DNA of 17,941 bases from JBIOWF01 sp044868295 (GCA_044868295.1 JBIOWF010000106.1:1-17941), one strand, 5' to 3'. Shown: positions 1 through 7,528, counted from the stretch's first letter. A program made the numbers and translations. The notes: a model not told the origin generated them from the sequence alone.

Positions 1-515
1 TGACCCCGCTGAGCTGGCAGGCGAGCCCGCCCTCGCCGAAGGCACTGGCCGAAGGCAGCACGTGGGACCGGCTCAAGGCCACCGTCCGGCGCCTCGGCGA
101 CGCGGTCCGGGCCGTTCCGGAGTCCACTGACCGGATCGCCTCATGGCCGCTGAACGCCAGCATGTCCTCGGTGCCCAAGGCCCGGCGGCTGGCCCGCGCC
201 CGGCTCACCGCATGGGGCCTCGAAGGCATGAGCGACGTTGTCGAACTGCTGGTCAGCGAACTGGTCACCAACGCCCTGCAGCACGCCCCCGGCCCGTACA
301 GGCTCACCATCTCCGCTCAGGACGGCCTGCTCCGCTGCGAGGTCGAGGACACCGGCAGCGTGCTGCCGCAGGCGCACCCGGCCAGAGAGTACGACGAAGG
401 CGGCCGCGGGCTGCACCTCCTCGACCTGCTGGCCTGCTGCTGGGGCAGCGCCCACACGCACACCGGCAAGGCCATGTGGTTCGAGCTCCCCACGCGGGCC
501 CCCGCCGAAGATTGA
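1..515 (+). CDS. ATP-binding protein, anti-sigma-factor-type HATPase domain (5' partial)
   Basis: The reading frame is open from base 3 to the TGA at 513-515, so the gene starts left of the window. The visible part ends in an HATPase_c_2 domain of the RsbW/SpoIIAB type. The N-box is seen as ELLVSELVTNALQHA (about 243-287), followed by VEDTGS (G1-like), EGGRGLHLL (G2-like), and the closing strand AMWFELP. Family members usually begin this domain with a W-P-L-x-x-x-x-S-x-V-x-x-A-R-R motif. That motif is present here just upstream of the ATG at 162, so this ATG is probably internal. These proteins bind sigma or anti-anti-sigma factors and may phosphorylate the latter; the partner is not in view. 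The Arg/Ala-rich segment before the domain could be a linker from a larger protein, such as a SpoIIE phosphatase, but nothing seen proves this. Confidence 0.85.
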   Translation, partial: TPLSWQASPPSPKALAEGSTWDRLKATVRRLGDAVRAVPESTDRIASWPLNASMSSVPKARRLARARLTAWGLEGMSDVVELLVSELVTNALQHAPGPYRLTISAQDGLLRCEVEDTGSVLPQAHPAREYDEGGRGLHLLDLLACCWGSAHTHTGKAMWFELPTRAPAED

Positions 516-549
516 TCACGCAGACAAAGATTGTCAGGAGTCACAGACG

Positions 550-642
550 ATGCGCCAGATCCAGATCCGCAAGCCGCGGCCCCGCACCATCCGGGCGGCC
601 ATGGACCTGAGGACCCCGTCGGGACGGCCGTTGCCGTTCTGA
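550..642 (+). CDS. Small basic peptide, 30 residues, unknown function
   Basis: A short ORF runs from ATG 550 to TGA 640-642. An AGGAG Shine-Dalgarno sequence at 536-540 lies 9 bases before the ATG. The peptide begins MRQIQIRKPRPRTIRAA and ends SGRPLPF; about a quarter of its residues are Arg or Lys. It follows the HATPase gene by 34 bases on the same strand, so the two may be cotranscribed. No domain, signal peptide or cysteine is present. I do not recognise it. It could be a real microprotein, a leader peptide, or chance; the ribosome-binding site is the main support. Confidence 0.45.
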   Translation: MRQIQIRKPRPRTIRAAMDLRTPSGRPLPF

Positions 643-838
643 GCCGTGAGTCAGTGCTCGCCGTAGCGACCGGCTTAACACACGGGTGATGGCCGAATAA
701 ACCAGGTACCCATACGGGGAGTTTCCACGTCGCGCCGGCCCGGGTCGCCGGGTGACCCTGGTAGGGACAAGGTGCCGACGACCGGACGGCGCCGACGAAC
801 CGGTCGGGCCGACACGCCCGGCCTCCCCAGGAGGGCAA

Positions 839-1156
839 TTGGTATCACTGAGATCAAACGAAGACGGCCGACTGGACGGCTCCATCGTCTATCTCGCCGA
901 AGGACATCTCCCCGGCATGGCACTCCAGGATCTCATCGCCATCCAGCACGCCCTGACCCAGGCCGCACAACGCGTCACCGCCGCCGGGCAACCCGTCCGC
1001 TACCTGCGCAGCATGTACGTGCCCGCCCAGCAGCGACTGATCTGCGTGCTGGCCACCGAGAGCGAGGAGGCGGCACTCGCCTCGGCGGAGCTGGCGCAAC
1101 TCCCCTTCGCGAAGGTCCAGGCGGCCTTCGACATCCCTCTCCCCGCCGAGATCTGA
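839..1156 (+). CDS. DUF4242-like small protein
   Basis: The product is about 105 residues. The segment VRYLRSMYVPAQQRLICVLA, followed by a stretch rich in Glu and Ala and then LPFAKVQAAFDIPL, matches the pattern of the DUF4242 family: ferredoxin-like alpha-beta proteins, some of them nickel-binding in actinobacteria. The TTG at 839 is chosen because AGGAGG at 829-834 precedes it; the spacing of 4 bases is short, and CTG 848 is an alternative. An upstream GTG at 752 has no clear ribosome-binding site. The 196 bases before the gene (643-838) show no further gene or convincing promoter. The gene converges on the LuxR-type regulator. Function is unknown beyond the family match. Confidence 0.7.
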   Translation: MVSLRSNEDGRLDGSIVYLAEGHLPGMALQDLIAIQHALTQAAQRVTAAGQPVRYLRSMYVPAQQRLICVLATESEEAALASAELAQLPFAKVQAAFDIPLPAEI

Positions 1157-1179
1157 CGAGATCCGACAAGATCCGAGGA
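1150..1179 (+). repeat. Three 10-bp tandem repeats over a stop codon
   Basis: The sequence reads GATCTGACGA, GATCCGACAA, GATCCGAGGA in direct succession. The first unit contains the TGA stop of the DUF4242-like gene (1154-1156). The copies differ at one to three positions. This is probably slippage-derived; no function is evident. Confidence 0.6.
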
Positions 1180-1305
1180 GTGTGTCGTCGCTCCTGCGTG
1201 GCCGACCCTGTTCCCGTAGCTTGTTGGTCCCCGCGAGGCGTACGCAGGTGGCCAGACCACCGATCGCGAGCTCGACGTCCGGCGGCACGCAGCAGCCGAC
1301 CCCGC

Positions 1306-1330
1306 CTGACCGGCGCGGCCGACGGGTCAG
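1306..1330. terminator. Possible bidirectional terminator hairpin between convergent genes
   Basis: CTGACC (1306-1311) and GGTCAG (1325-1330) are perfect inverted arms around a GC-rich 13-base loop. The right arm overlaps the TGA stop of the regulator on the minus strand (1327-1329). There is no T-run. Location between convergent genes supports a terminator role, but the stem is short. No gene is visible in 1157-1326. Confidence 0.3.
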
Positions 1331-3684
1331 CCCGCCGTACCCTCACGGGCGCGTGCGCCGATCCAGACGGCGATCTGGGCACGCGAGCTGAAACCGAGCT
1401 TGCTCAGGATGTGCTCGACGTGGCCTTCGGCGGTGCGCTGGGCGATCACGAGCGAAGCCGCGATCTCCTTGTTGCTCATGCCCTGGGCGACCAGCCGGGC
1501 GATCTCCATCTCCCTGCGGGTCAGCGGCGACTCCTCGGCGAGGCCCTCCGGCGGCTCCTTCACGGACGCCTTCTCCGCCAGCGCCAGCGCGATCGCCCCG
1601 TCAAGGCTGAGCTCCGCCCCCTTGCGGAAGGCCGCGTCGAATTTCTTCTCGCCAAGGCCCTTCCTGGCCACCGACTCGCATTGCTCGTGATATCCGACGA
1701 GGCAGCTGAACAGCGGCCCTCCGACAGACCCCCAGATGTGCCGCAACGCCCCCAGCAGCCGGGCCGCACGCTCGCAGTCGCCCTTTCCGGCGGCGATCCA
1801 GGTCATCACCTCAAGGCACAGCGCGATGCCCAGGCGGTCGTTGAAGGGCTGCTTGAGCCGGATGCTCTCACGTTCCATCTGGATCGCGCGTGCCGTCTCA
1901 CCCTGCTGCCACACCTCGATCCCGAAGACGCACAGCGCGTACGACGTGAACCAGCGCTCGCGGCGGGGCGCGCACATCTCCAGGCATTCCTCGAACGACT
2001 CGGCCGCGGGGCCGGAGTTGCCGAGGAACGAGTGCGCGGTGGCGAGATACAGCAGCGTGTTGACCACGCCCATCTGGTCGTCCGCCGCCCGCTGACGCTC
2101 GACCGCCTCCCCCAGCAGCGTCACCGCGCTCGGCAGGTCCTCCTGGAACAGCGCCGCGAGGCCCGAGACGTACGCGATTCTCCCGAGGATGACGGCGTCG
2201 TCGAACCGGAGGGCCAGCTCCCGGCTCTCGTCCAACATCGACTTGGCCAGGGTGAAGTCGCTCTGCAGGACCGCGAGCCTGGCGTTGACCGACAGCGCCA
2301 TGGCGCGATGGCGGGAAGGCGCCGTGTCGGCGGCGAGCAGCTGGTCGAGCCAGCGCCGCCCTTCCTGGAGGGAGCCGGCCGCGATCCAGTAGAAACGCAG
2401 AGCCGTGGCGATGACCAGCCCGGACTCGGTCTGGCCGGGTTCGGTCAGGCAGAAGTCCAGGGCCGTGCGCAGGTTGCCATGCTCGTCACGCAGACGCGTG
2501 AACCACGCCACCTGCTCCGGCCCGAACCACTCGTCCCGCGCGCGTGTCACCAGAGTCCTGAACCAGTCACGGTGTCGGCGTCGCAGTTCCTCTTCCGCGC
2601 CGGACTCGCGCAGCCGCTCGCGGCCGTACTGGCGGATCGTCTCGAACAGGCGGTACCGCACCGTGGAGAGCTGCTCCTCGCGGATCAGGACCGACTTTTC
2701 CACCAGCCCGATCACCAGGTCGATGACCTCGTCGCGGTCGATGCCGTCCCCGGCGCAGACCTCTTCTGCCGCCTCCAGGTCCAGCCCGCCGGCGAACACC
2801 GAGAGCCGTTGCCACAGCAGTCGTTCCTGCTCCGTGCAGAGGGCGTAGCTCCAGTCGATCAGCGCCCGAAGCGTCTGCTGGCGCGGCAGGGCCTCCCGCG
2901 ACCCCGCCGTGAGCAGCCGGAACCGGTCGTTCAACCGATCGAGCAGCTGCGGGGCGGTCAGCGCCCGCAGCCGCACCGCGGCGAGCTCGATCGCCAGTGG
3001 GATGCCGTCCAGCCGGAGGCAGATCTGCTCGACGACGTCACAGTTTTCGGGGGTGACGGCGAAGTCCGGCATGACGGCCCGGGCCCGCTCGACGAACAGC
3101 CGCACCGCGTCACACTGGACCATCGACTCCAAGGGGAGATCGGATGTCGGCAGCGGCAGTGTCGAGACGCTCATCGTCTGCTCGCCCGCGATGCCCAGCG
3201 CCTGCCGGCTGGTGGCGAGGATCCGCAGGTCGGGGGCGGCGCGAATGAGCCTCTCGCTGAGCACGGCACAGTCGTCCAGGAGGTGTTCGCAGTTGTCCAG
3301 AACCACCAGCGCCCGCTTGTCGCGCAGGTGATCGATGAGCGTCTCGACAGGCGGGCGGGACGAGCGGTCCCGGATCTCCAACGCCTCGGCGACGATCTGG
3401 GCAAGCAGTTCCGGGTTCTCCAGCGCGGCGAGCTCGACCAGCCAGACGCCGTCCGGGAAGGCCCGCCGTACATCAACCGCGACCCGCATGGACAGGCGGC
3501 TCTTGCCGACACCGCCCACGCCGACGAGAGTGACCACGCGGGATCCGGACAGCAGCCGTTTGACCTCGGCGACCTCGTGCCGACGCCCGACGAAACTGGT
3601 CACCTCGGCCGGCACTCTGTGGGTCTGCCACTGCTTCGAGGTGGTGGTTGTCTTCGATTTGTTCGTAGCGACCGCGGTCATCAT
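1327..3684 (-). CDS. ATPase-LuxR family transcriptional regulator, 785 residues
   Basis: This is a large signal-transduction ATPase with a DNA-binding tail. An N-terminal NB-ARC/AAA-like module carries Walker A GVGGVGKS at residues 55-62 and Walker B LVVLDN near 126-131. The motif VTSFVGRR just before it is typical of the AfsR/SARP-type ATPase group. The middle (about 350-700) is helical and alanine/leucine-rich like TPR repeats. The C-terminal LuxR helix-turn-helix spans about 720-778: LTRREMEIARLVAQGMSNKE, then RTAEGHVEHILSKLG. The start is bounded by an in-frame TGA two codons upstream (one GGC codon lies between); ATG 3684 and ATG 3681 are both possible, and GAGG suits the second slightly better. 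It lies downstream of the ADH-ALDH operon on the same strand but behind a strong hairpin, so it likely has its own promoter. Target genes and ligand are unknown. Confidence 0.93.
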   Translation of the reverse strand: MMTAVATNKSKTTTTSKQWQTHRVPAEVTSFVGRRHEVAEVKRLLSGSRVVTLVGVGGVGKSRLSMRVAVDVRRAFPDGVWLVELAALENPELLAQIVAEALEIRDRSSRPPVETLIDHLRDKRALVVLDNCEHLLDDCAVLSERLIRAAPDLRILATSRQALGIAGEQTMSVSTLPLPTSDLPLESMVQCDAVRLFVERARAVMPDFAVTPENCDVVEQICLRLDGIPLAIELAAVRLRALTAPQLLDRLNDRFRLLTAGSREALPRQQTLRALIDWSYALCTEQERLLWQRLSVFAGGLDLEAAEEVCAGDGIDRDEVIDLVIGLVEKSVLIREEQLSTVRYRLFETIRQYGRERLRESGAEEELRRRHRDWFRTLVTRARDEWFGPEQVAWFTRLRDEHGNLRTALDFCLTEPGQTESGLVIATALRFYWIAAGSLQEGRRWLDQLLAADTAPSRHRAMALSVNARLAVLQSDFTLAKSMLDESRELALRFDDAVILGRIAYVSGLAALFQEDLPSAVTLLGEAVERQRAADDQMGVVNTLLYLATAHSFLGNSGPAAESFEECLEMCAPRRERWFTSYALCVFGIEVWQQGETARAIQMERESIRLKQPFNDRLGIALCLEVMTWIAAGKGDCERAARLLGALRHIWGSVGGPLFSCLVGYHEQCESVARKGLGEKKFDAAFRKGAELSLDGAIALALAEKASVKEPPEGLAEESPLTRREMEIARLVAQGMSNKEIAASLVIAQRTAEGHVEHILSKLGFSSRAQIAVWIGARAREGTAG

Positions 3685-3740
3685 GCCTCACACCGGCCCC
3701 GGTCGCGAGGTGCGAACCGGTCCAATACCACCCAGGTTAT

Positions 3741-3762
3741 GTCCGAATTGCCATTGTCGGAC
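3741..3762. promoter_or_regulatory. Inverted repeat upstream of the LuxR-type regulator
   Basis: GTCCGA (3741-3746) and TCGGAC (3757-3762) form perfect arms around a 10-base AT-rich spacer, 57 bases upstream of the regulator's start. The spacing suits a dimeric DNA-binding protein, possibly the regulator itself. I could not place -35 and -10 boxes with confidence. Confidence 0.35.
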
Positions 3763-3800
3763 CAGGTGGGGGGCACTATGGGATCAGATGATCAGGCCTG

Positions 3801-3850
3801 TTCCACCCCGAGTCCAGGTTGGGTGTGGTTTCCCTGGACACGGGGTGGAA
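3801..3850 (-). terminator. Strong hairpin terminator of the alcohol dehydrogenase operon
   Basis: Arms at 3801-3818 and 3833-3850 are 18 bases long with a single mismatch, around a 14-base loop. On the minus strand the hairpin begins 25 bases after the TAG stop of the alcohol dehydrogenase (3876-3878). There is no U-run after it, as is common for actinobacterial terminators. It separates the operon from the LuxR-type regulator downstream. Confidence 0.75.
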
Positions 3851-3875
3851 GCGCTGGAGAGTTCGGGACGTCCTG

Positions 3876-4988
3876 CTACGCGTCGAAACGGATCACCGGC
3901 TTGATCGTCTTTCCGGTGTGCATGTCCTCGACGGCGGCGTTGAAGTCAGCGACCGAGTAGTGCGTCACCAGCTTCTCCATGGGCAGCCGGCCGCGCTTGG
4001 CGAGCTCGACCAGCTGCGGGATCATCGTCTCGGGCTGGGCGTCGCCGATCGTCACGCCGATGATCCGCTTGCCCGTGAGCAGGCCCGTGACGTCGACCGC
4101 CACCTCCGAGCCGAACGGTGGCGCGCCGACCACCGCGCATGTGCCCTGGACCCCCAGCGCGTCGATGGCCAGGCGCAGCACCCCGGTGTTCCCGGTGGCC
4201 TCCACGGCGTTGTCGACGCCCCGGCCTCCGGTGATCTTCTGCAGGGCGGCGGTGACGTCCTCACGGTCCGCGTTCACGACGTGGGTCGCGCCGAGCTCCG
4301 TGGCGAGCTGAAGTCGCGAGTCGATCCGGTCGACCGCGATGATCGTGCTCACCGGCAGCAGTTGCGCCGCCATGATCGCCGCCAGGCCGACGGCGCCCAC
4401 CCCGAAGACCGCCACGCTGCTTCCCGGACCGGGCCGCAGGACGTTCCACACGGTGCCGAACCCGGTCTGGACGCCACAGCCGAGAGGCGCGAGGAAGGCG
4501 AGCGGCGCGTCGTCGTCCACCCGGACGACGCTTCGCTCGTCCGCGAGGGCATAGCCGGCGAACGACGACTGCCCGAAGAAGTGGCCGCCGATCGCGGTGC
4601 CGTCCTGGTGCACCGTGTGACTGCCGTCGGCCCTGACGCCGCCGATGAGGTTGCGCGGCAGCCAGGTCTCGCAGTACGCCGGGTGGCCGCCGCGACAGTA
4701 CTCGCACCGGCCGCACGAGGTGAAGCTGAGCAGCACCTGGTCGCCGGGCCGTACCTTGGTCACGGCTTCGCCGACCTGTTCCACGACCCCGGCGCCCTCA
4801 TGGCCGAGGATCCCCGGCAGCGGGAAGGGCAGCGCCCCTGACTGCACGCTGAGGTCCGTGTGGCAGATGCCGGCCGCCACGATCCGGACCAGCACCTCGT
4901 CGGCGCGCGGCGCTTCGAGCTCCACGTCCCGCAACACGAACGGCCCGCCTGCCTGCTCGACCACCGCCGCGGTTGTCCTGGTTGTCAT
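3876..4988 (-). CDS. Zinc-dependent alcohol dehydrogenase, aryl-alcohol dehydrogenase-like
   Basis: This is a 370-residue medium-chain dehydrogenase, full length for the family. Catalytic zinc ligands are visible as Cys42 (GICHTD), His63 (GHEGAG) and Cys171 (GCGVQTG). The structural zinc cysteines are at 92, 95, 98 and 106 (CGRCEYCRGGHPAYC). The Rossmann motif GVGAVG lies at 196-201, and Asp220 at the end of the second beta strand favours NAD over NADP. The PLGCGVQTG segment resembles benzyl/aryl-alcohol dehydrogenases (XylB type), so an aryl or other primary alcohol is a plausible substrate; the substrate itself is inferred. The ATG at 4988 follows an AGGAG site. The aldehyde dehydrogenase gene lies 53 bases upstream on the same strand, so the pair would carry alcohol to aldehyde to acid. 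A strong hairpin follows. Confidence 0.93.
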   Translation of the reverse strand: MTTRTTAAVVEQAGGPFVLRDVELEAPRADEVLVRIVAAGICHTDLSVQSGALPFPLPGILGHEGAGVVEQVGEAVTKVRPGDQVLLSFTSCGRCEYCRGGHPAYCETWLPRNLIGGVRADGSHTVHQDGTAIGGHFFGQSSFAGYALADERSVVRVDDDAPLAFLAPLGCGVQTGFGTVWNVLRPGPGSSVAVFGVGAVGLAAIMAAQLLPVSTIIAVDRIDSRLQLATELGATHVVNADREDVTAALQKITGGRGVDNAVEATGNTGVLRLAIDALGVQGTCAVVGAPPFGSEVAVDVTGLLTGKRIIGVTIGDAQPETMIPQLVELAKRGRLPMEKLVTHYSVADFNAAVEDMHTGKTIKPVIRFDA

Positions 4989-5041
4989 GATCTCCTCATT
5001 TCAGTCGCACCCTGATGCGTCCCTGATGCGTACGGCACGCG

Positions 5042-6499
5042 CTAGCCGAGCGCGACCACGACCGACTTGGTCTGCAGGTATTCGTCGAGCCCCTCGGGAC
5101 CGCCCTCGCGGCCGTATCCGGACTCCTTGTAGCCGCCGAACGGGACGGCGGCGTCGAGCAGCGCCCAGCCGTTGACCCAGACGATCCCGGCCCGCAGCTG
5201 GGCCGCGACGCGGTGCGCCCGGGAGATGTCGGTGGTCTGCAGGCCGGCCGCGAGGCCGTACGGCGTGCCGTTGGCCAGCCGGACGGCGTCGTCCTCGCCG
5301 TCGAAGGGCTGGACCGTCAGCACCGGGCCGAAGATCTCCTCCTGGACGAACGGCGAGTCCTGCGGGACGTCGCCGAGCACGGTGGGCGAGACGTAGAAGC
5401 CGTCGCCGCTCGCGTTGACCGTCCCGCCCGCGAGGACGTTGGCCGAGTCGGCGGCACGCGCGAGGTAGGACTCCACCTTCTGCAGATGCCGCAGCCCCGC
5501 CATCGGCCCGATGATGGTCCCCTCGTCGAACGGATCACCGACCGGGACGTGGGGGGCCGCTCCGGCGATCGCGGCGACCACGTCGTCGTAGATGGGCCGC
5601 TCCACCAGCACACGGGTGCCGGCCATGCAGAACTGCCCGGTGTTGAACACGAAACCGCTGATGGCGGTGTGGATGGCCTTCTCGATGTCGGCGTCGGCGA
5701 AGATGATGTTGGCGCTCTTCCCGCCGAGCTCGACGGTGACGTGCTTGAGGGTCTGGGCCGCCGTCGCGGCGACCGCGCGCCCGATGGCCGTCGAGCCGGT
5801 GAAGGCCACCTTGTCCACGCGGGGGTCGCGGACGAGCGCGTCGCCGATGCCGCCGCCACCCGTGACGACGTTGAACACCCCGTCCGGCACGCCCGCCTCC
5901 GCCAGGATCTCCGCCATGCGGAGGGCGGTCAGCGGCGTGTCCTCGGCGGGCTTGTGGACGACGGTGTTGCCCGCCGCCAGCGCCGGAGCGATCTTCGATG
6001 AGGAAAGGATCATCGGGAAGTTGAAGGGAGTGATCGCGGCGACCACGCCGAGCGGCTCGCGCCGGGTGTACGCGAAGGCAGGCGCGCCGGTGGGACGTAC
6101 CGCGCCTTCGATGCCCGCAGCCAGGGCGCCGTAGTAGGCGATCTGGTCGATCGTCGTGTTGACGTCGACCATCCGGCTGAAGGTGATCGGCTTGCCGGTG
6201 TCCAGCGACTCCAGGGCGGCGAACTCCTCCGCCCGGTCCCTCAGCAGATCGGCGGCGCGCAGCAGGATCCGCCCGCGCTCGCGGGGGAGCATGGTGGCCC
6301 AGGCGCCGTCGTCGAACGCCCGCCGGGCGGTGTCCACCGCGGCGTCTACGTCCGCGGCGCCCGCCTCCGCGACGGTCGTGACCGACTTGCCGGTGGAGGG
6401 ATCTATGACCTCTCGCGTGGCGCCGTCCGCGGCCTCCTGCCACTTGCCCCCGATGAAGAGCAGCCCGGAATCGGCGTCCGGACGTCCGCTGGTGATCAC
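5042..6499 (-). CDS. NAD(P)-dependent aldehyde dehydrogenase
   Basis: This is a 485-residue ALDH superfamily enzyme of normal length that oxidises an aldehyde to a carboxylate. Key residues are present: Asn160 (PFNFP), Lys183 (HKPAE), Glu257 (VELGGKS), catalytic Cys291 (GQFCMAGTR) and Glu388 (EEIFGPV). The C-terminal PFGGYKESGYGREGG motif is also typical. The start is GTG 6497-6499, not the nearby ATG, because the ATG is out of frame; GAGGAG lies 7 bases before the GTG. It is the first gene of a two-gene operon with the alcohol dehydrogenase. The betaine-aldehyde/aromatic ALDH group is the best general match, but the substrate cannot be read from the sequence. Confidence 0.93.
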   Translation of the reverse strand: MITSGRPDADSGLLFIGGKWQEAADGATREVIDPSTGKSVTTVAEAGAADVDAAVDTARRAFDDGAWATMLPRERGRILLRAADLLRDRAEEFAALESLDTGKPITFSRMVDVNTTIDQIAYYGALAAGIEGAVRPTGAPAFAYTRREPLGVVAAITPFNFPMILSSSKIAPALAAGNTVVHKPAEDTPLTALRMAEILAEAGVPDGVFNVVTGGGGIGDALVRDPRVDKVAFTGSTAIGRAVAATAAQTLKHVTVELGGKSANIIFADADIEKAIHTAISGFVFNTGQFCMAGTRVLVERPIYDDVVAAIAGAAPHVPVGDPFDEGTIIGPMAGLRHLQKVESYLARAADSANVLAGGTVNASGDGFYVSPTVLGDVPQDSPFVQEEIFGPVLTVQPFDGEDDAVRLANGTPYGLAAGLQTTDISRAHRVAAQLRAGIVWVNGWALLDAAVPFGGYKESGYGREGGPEGLDEYLQTKSVVVALG

Positions 6500-6588
6500 C
6501 GATCATCTCCTCGCTGTCGTGATGGCGCCACGCCACCGGCGACCGTCAATAGTCGACATATATTTCGCCTAGTGGCTCAGCAAGTGTC

Positions 6589-6618
6589 ATTATTGGTGTC
6601 GATTCAAGATCAAGGCAA
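6589..6618 (-). promoter_or_regulatory. Candidate promoter of the ALDH-ADH operon
   Basis: On the minus strand, TTGCCT (bases 6613-6618) is followed after 18 bases by AATAAT (6589-6594). This resembles -35 and -10 boxes of a housekeeping promoter. It lies about 90 bases upstream of the aldehyde dehydrogenase GTG and within the only AT-rich stretch here. The assignment rests on consensus match only. Confidence 0.35.
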
Positions 6619-6625
6619 TACATCG

Positions 6626-6640
6626 GTGCCAAATCGGCAC
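6626..6640. promoter_or_regulatory. Small inverted repeat upstream of the ALDH promoter
   Basis: GTGCC-AAATC-GGCAC is a perfect 5-bp inverted repeat with a 5-base spacer, just upstream of the candidate -35 box. It could be an operator for the divergent regulator whose remnant lies at 6706-6840. This is inference. Confidence 0.3.
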
Positions 6641-6705
6641 GTTGACGTTACGACCCGAGGTCGATCCGCATTCGCCAACACCTTCGAGTCCGTACGGCGA
6701 CACGC

Positions 6706-6840
6706 ATGTCAAGCTTCGCCACCAGCGAAGAACACCCAGACGGAAGGGCTCGACGACCCGGCGAAAGAGACATGCGCGGGGCGACCCGGCGCCGGGAGAT
6801 CCTCGACCTGCTTCGCGCCGGAGAGCGCCCGATGACGAGC
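6706..6840 (+). pseudogene. Truncated N-terminus of an HTH transcriptional regulator
   Basis: From ATG 6772 the plus strand encodes RGATRRREILDLLRAGERPM. This is the typical opening helix of winged-helix regulators (DeoR/ArsR-like, "TRRREILDLLR...ERPMTVAELA" pattern). The same frame is open back to ATG 6706. Right after the Met-Thr the homology stops: the next codons (from about 6838) encode Arg/Pro-rich sequence unlike a helix-turn-helix, antisense to the Nudix gene, whose stop is at 6848-6850. The recognition helix and the rest are missing, so this looks like a 3'-deleted gene. Its divergent position to the ALDH-ADH operon suggests it once regulated that operon or a lost neighbour. The match is short, so chance similarity is possible. 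Confidence 0.4.
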
Positions 6841-6847
6841 CGCCCCT

Positions 6848-7321
6848 TCACATTCCGGCGGACGGCCCGAGATAGATCGTCGTTCGGGCCGCGCGGGCGC
6901 GCTGCGCGGCCTCCAGCCTGGCCACGTGGTAGGACGGCATCAGCGAGACGGCCTCCTCGGCGGTGAAGAAACCGTAGTCCTCCAGTTCCTCCTCTTGGAG
7001 GACGATGCCGTCGCCGCCGGCCACGGTGCCGCAGTCGAACAGGAAGTGCACCAGGGTCACCGGGCGACCCTCCAGCGGCGGCACCCAGTGGACCACGAGC
7101 AACGGCCCGACCCGCGGTGAAAGCCCCAGCTCCTCCCGCATCTCACGGCCGCACGCCACCTCCGGCGACTCGCCCTCGTCGATGTGCCCGCCCGGCCAGC
7201 CCCAGTGGTCGCGGTAGTTCGGCTTGACCAGCAGGACCCGGTCCGAGGAGTCGGTCACGAATCCGGCGGCGGCCGGGACCACCTTGTGCAGCCCGGCGTA
7301 GAAGGCGTCAGCGGGGATCAC
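6848..7321 (-). CDS. Nudix hydrolase
   Basis: The product is 157 residues, a normal length for a stand-alone Nudix enzyme that cleaves nucleoside-diphosphate-linked substrates. A perfect Nudix box (G-x5-E-x7-R-E-U-x-E-E-x-G-U) is seen: G, HIDEG, E, SPEVACG, REMREELGL. Upstream AAGFVTDSSDRVLLVKPNY and WGWPGGH form the usual first strands. The specific substrate cannot be told. The start is GTG 7319-7321; no strong ribosome-binding site precedes it, but a 10-codon ORF ends in an overlap with it (GTGA), which may couple translation. The gene is divergent from the MMPL remnant; its 3' end abuts the HTH-regulator remnant. Confidence 0.88.
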   Translation of the reverse strand: MIPADAFYAGLHKVVPAAAGFVTDSSDRVLLVKPNYRDHWGWPGGHIDEGESPEVACGREMREELGLSPRVGPLLVVHWVPPLEGRPVTLVHFLFDCGTVAGGDGIVLQEEELEDYGFFTAEEAVSLMPSYHVARLEAAQRARAARTTIYLGPSAGM

Positions 7322-7350
7322 GAGGCGGCCGAACCGGCAGCGAGAGGCAT
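7318..7350 (-). other. Possible 10-codon leader ORF overlapping the Nudix start
   Basis: ATG 7348-7350 opens MPLAAGSAAS, ending at TGA 7318-7320. The TGA overlaps the Nudix GTG start as GTGA, a common translational-coupling arrangement. No good Shine-Dalgarno sequence is seen before the ATG. It may be chance. Confidence 0.25.
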
Positions 7351-7358
7351 GGTCACGA

Positions 7359-7402
7359 GCCTAATAGGGGGAATTCCTTAGGCCCACCCTGGGGATCTCC
7401 CC
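7359..7402. promoter_or_regulatory. Two inverted repeats in the Nudix/MMPL divergent region
   Basis: GCCTAA (7359-7364) and TTAGGC (7378-7383) are perfect arms 13 bases apart. GGGGA-TC-TCCCC follows at 7391-7402. Such paired motifs fit a TetR- or MarR-type operator, frequent next to MMPL transporter genes; no such regulator gene is in the window. No clear -35/-10 pair was placed in 7322-7528. Confidence 0.3.
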
Positions 7403-7528
7403 TAGCTCTCAAGGCGGACCGGGAGCGGCGATAGTACGTCGTTGGCAGGAGCCCTATTTGGTCTGCGCGCCCGATGTCCGCGACTTGATCGATTTCTACG
7501 GTTAAGGAAAACGTAAAGGGAGACGCGC

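Larger units (their letters stand above)
6500..6847. other. Gene-poor stretch between ALDH and Nudix genes
   Basis: This 348-base stretch has no intact gene. Bases about 6541-6640 are notably AT-rich for the window and hold the likely ALDH operon promoter and a small inverted repeat. Bases 6706-6840 hold a truncated HTH-regulator remnant on the plus strand. Nothing else was recognised. Confidence 0.6.

Noticed and set aside
700..720. GGTACCCAT sequence as a stress-sigma promoter (GGGTA-type -10 on the minus strand)
   Set aside because: No matching upstream GNNT element at the required spacing, and no minus-strand gene lies downstream.
772..3960. Very long plus-strand ORF (1062 codons) over the LuxR-type regulator
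   Set aside because: It is Arg/Pro/Gly-rich without domains and lies antisense to a well-defined ATPase-LuxR gene and over the DUF4242-like gene; high GC makes such shadow frames common.
6572..6835. 87-codon plus-strand ORF between the ALDH and Nudix genes
   Set aside because: No ribosome-binding site or domain; it begins in the probable promoter region of the ALDH gene and crosses the HTH remnant in another frame.
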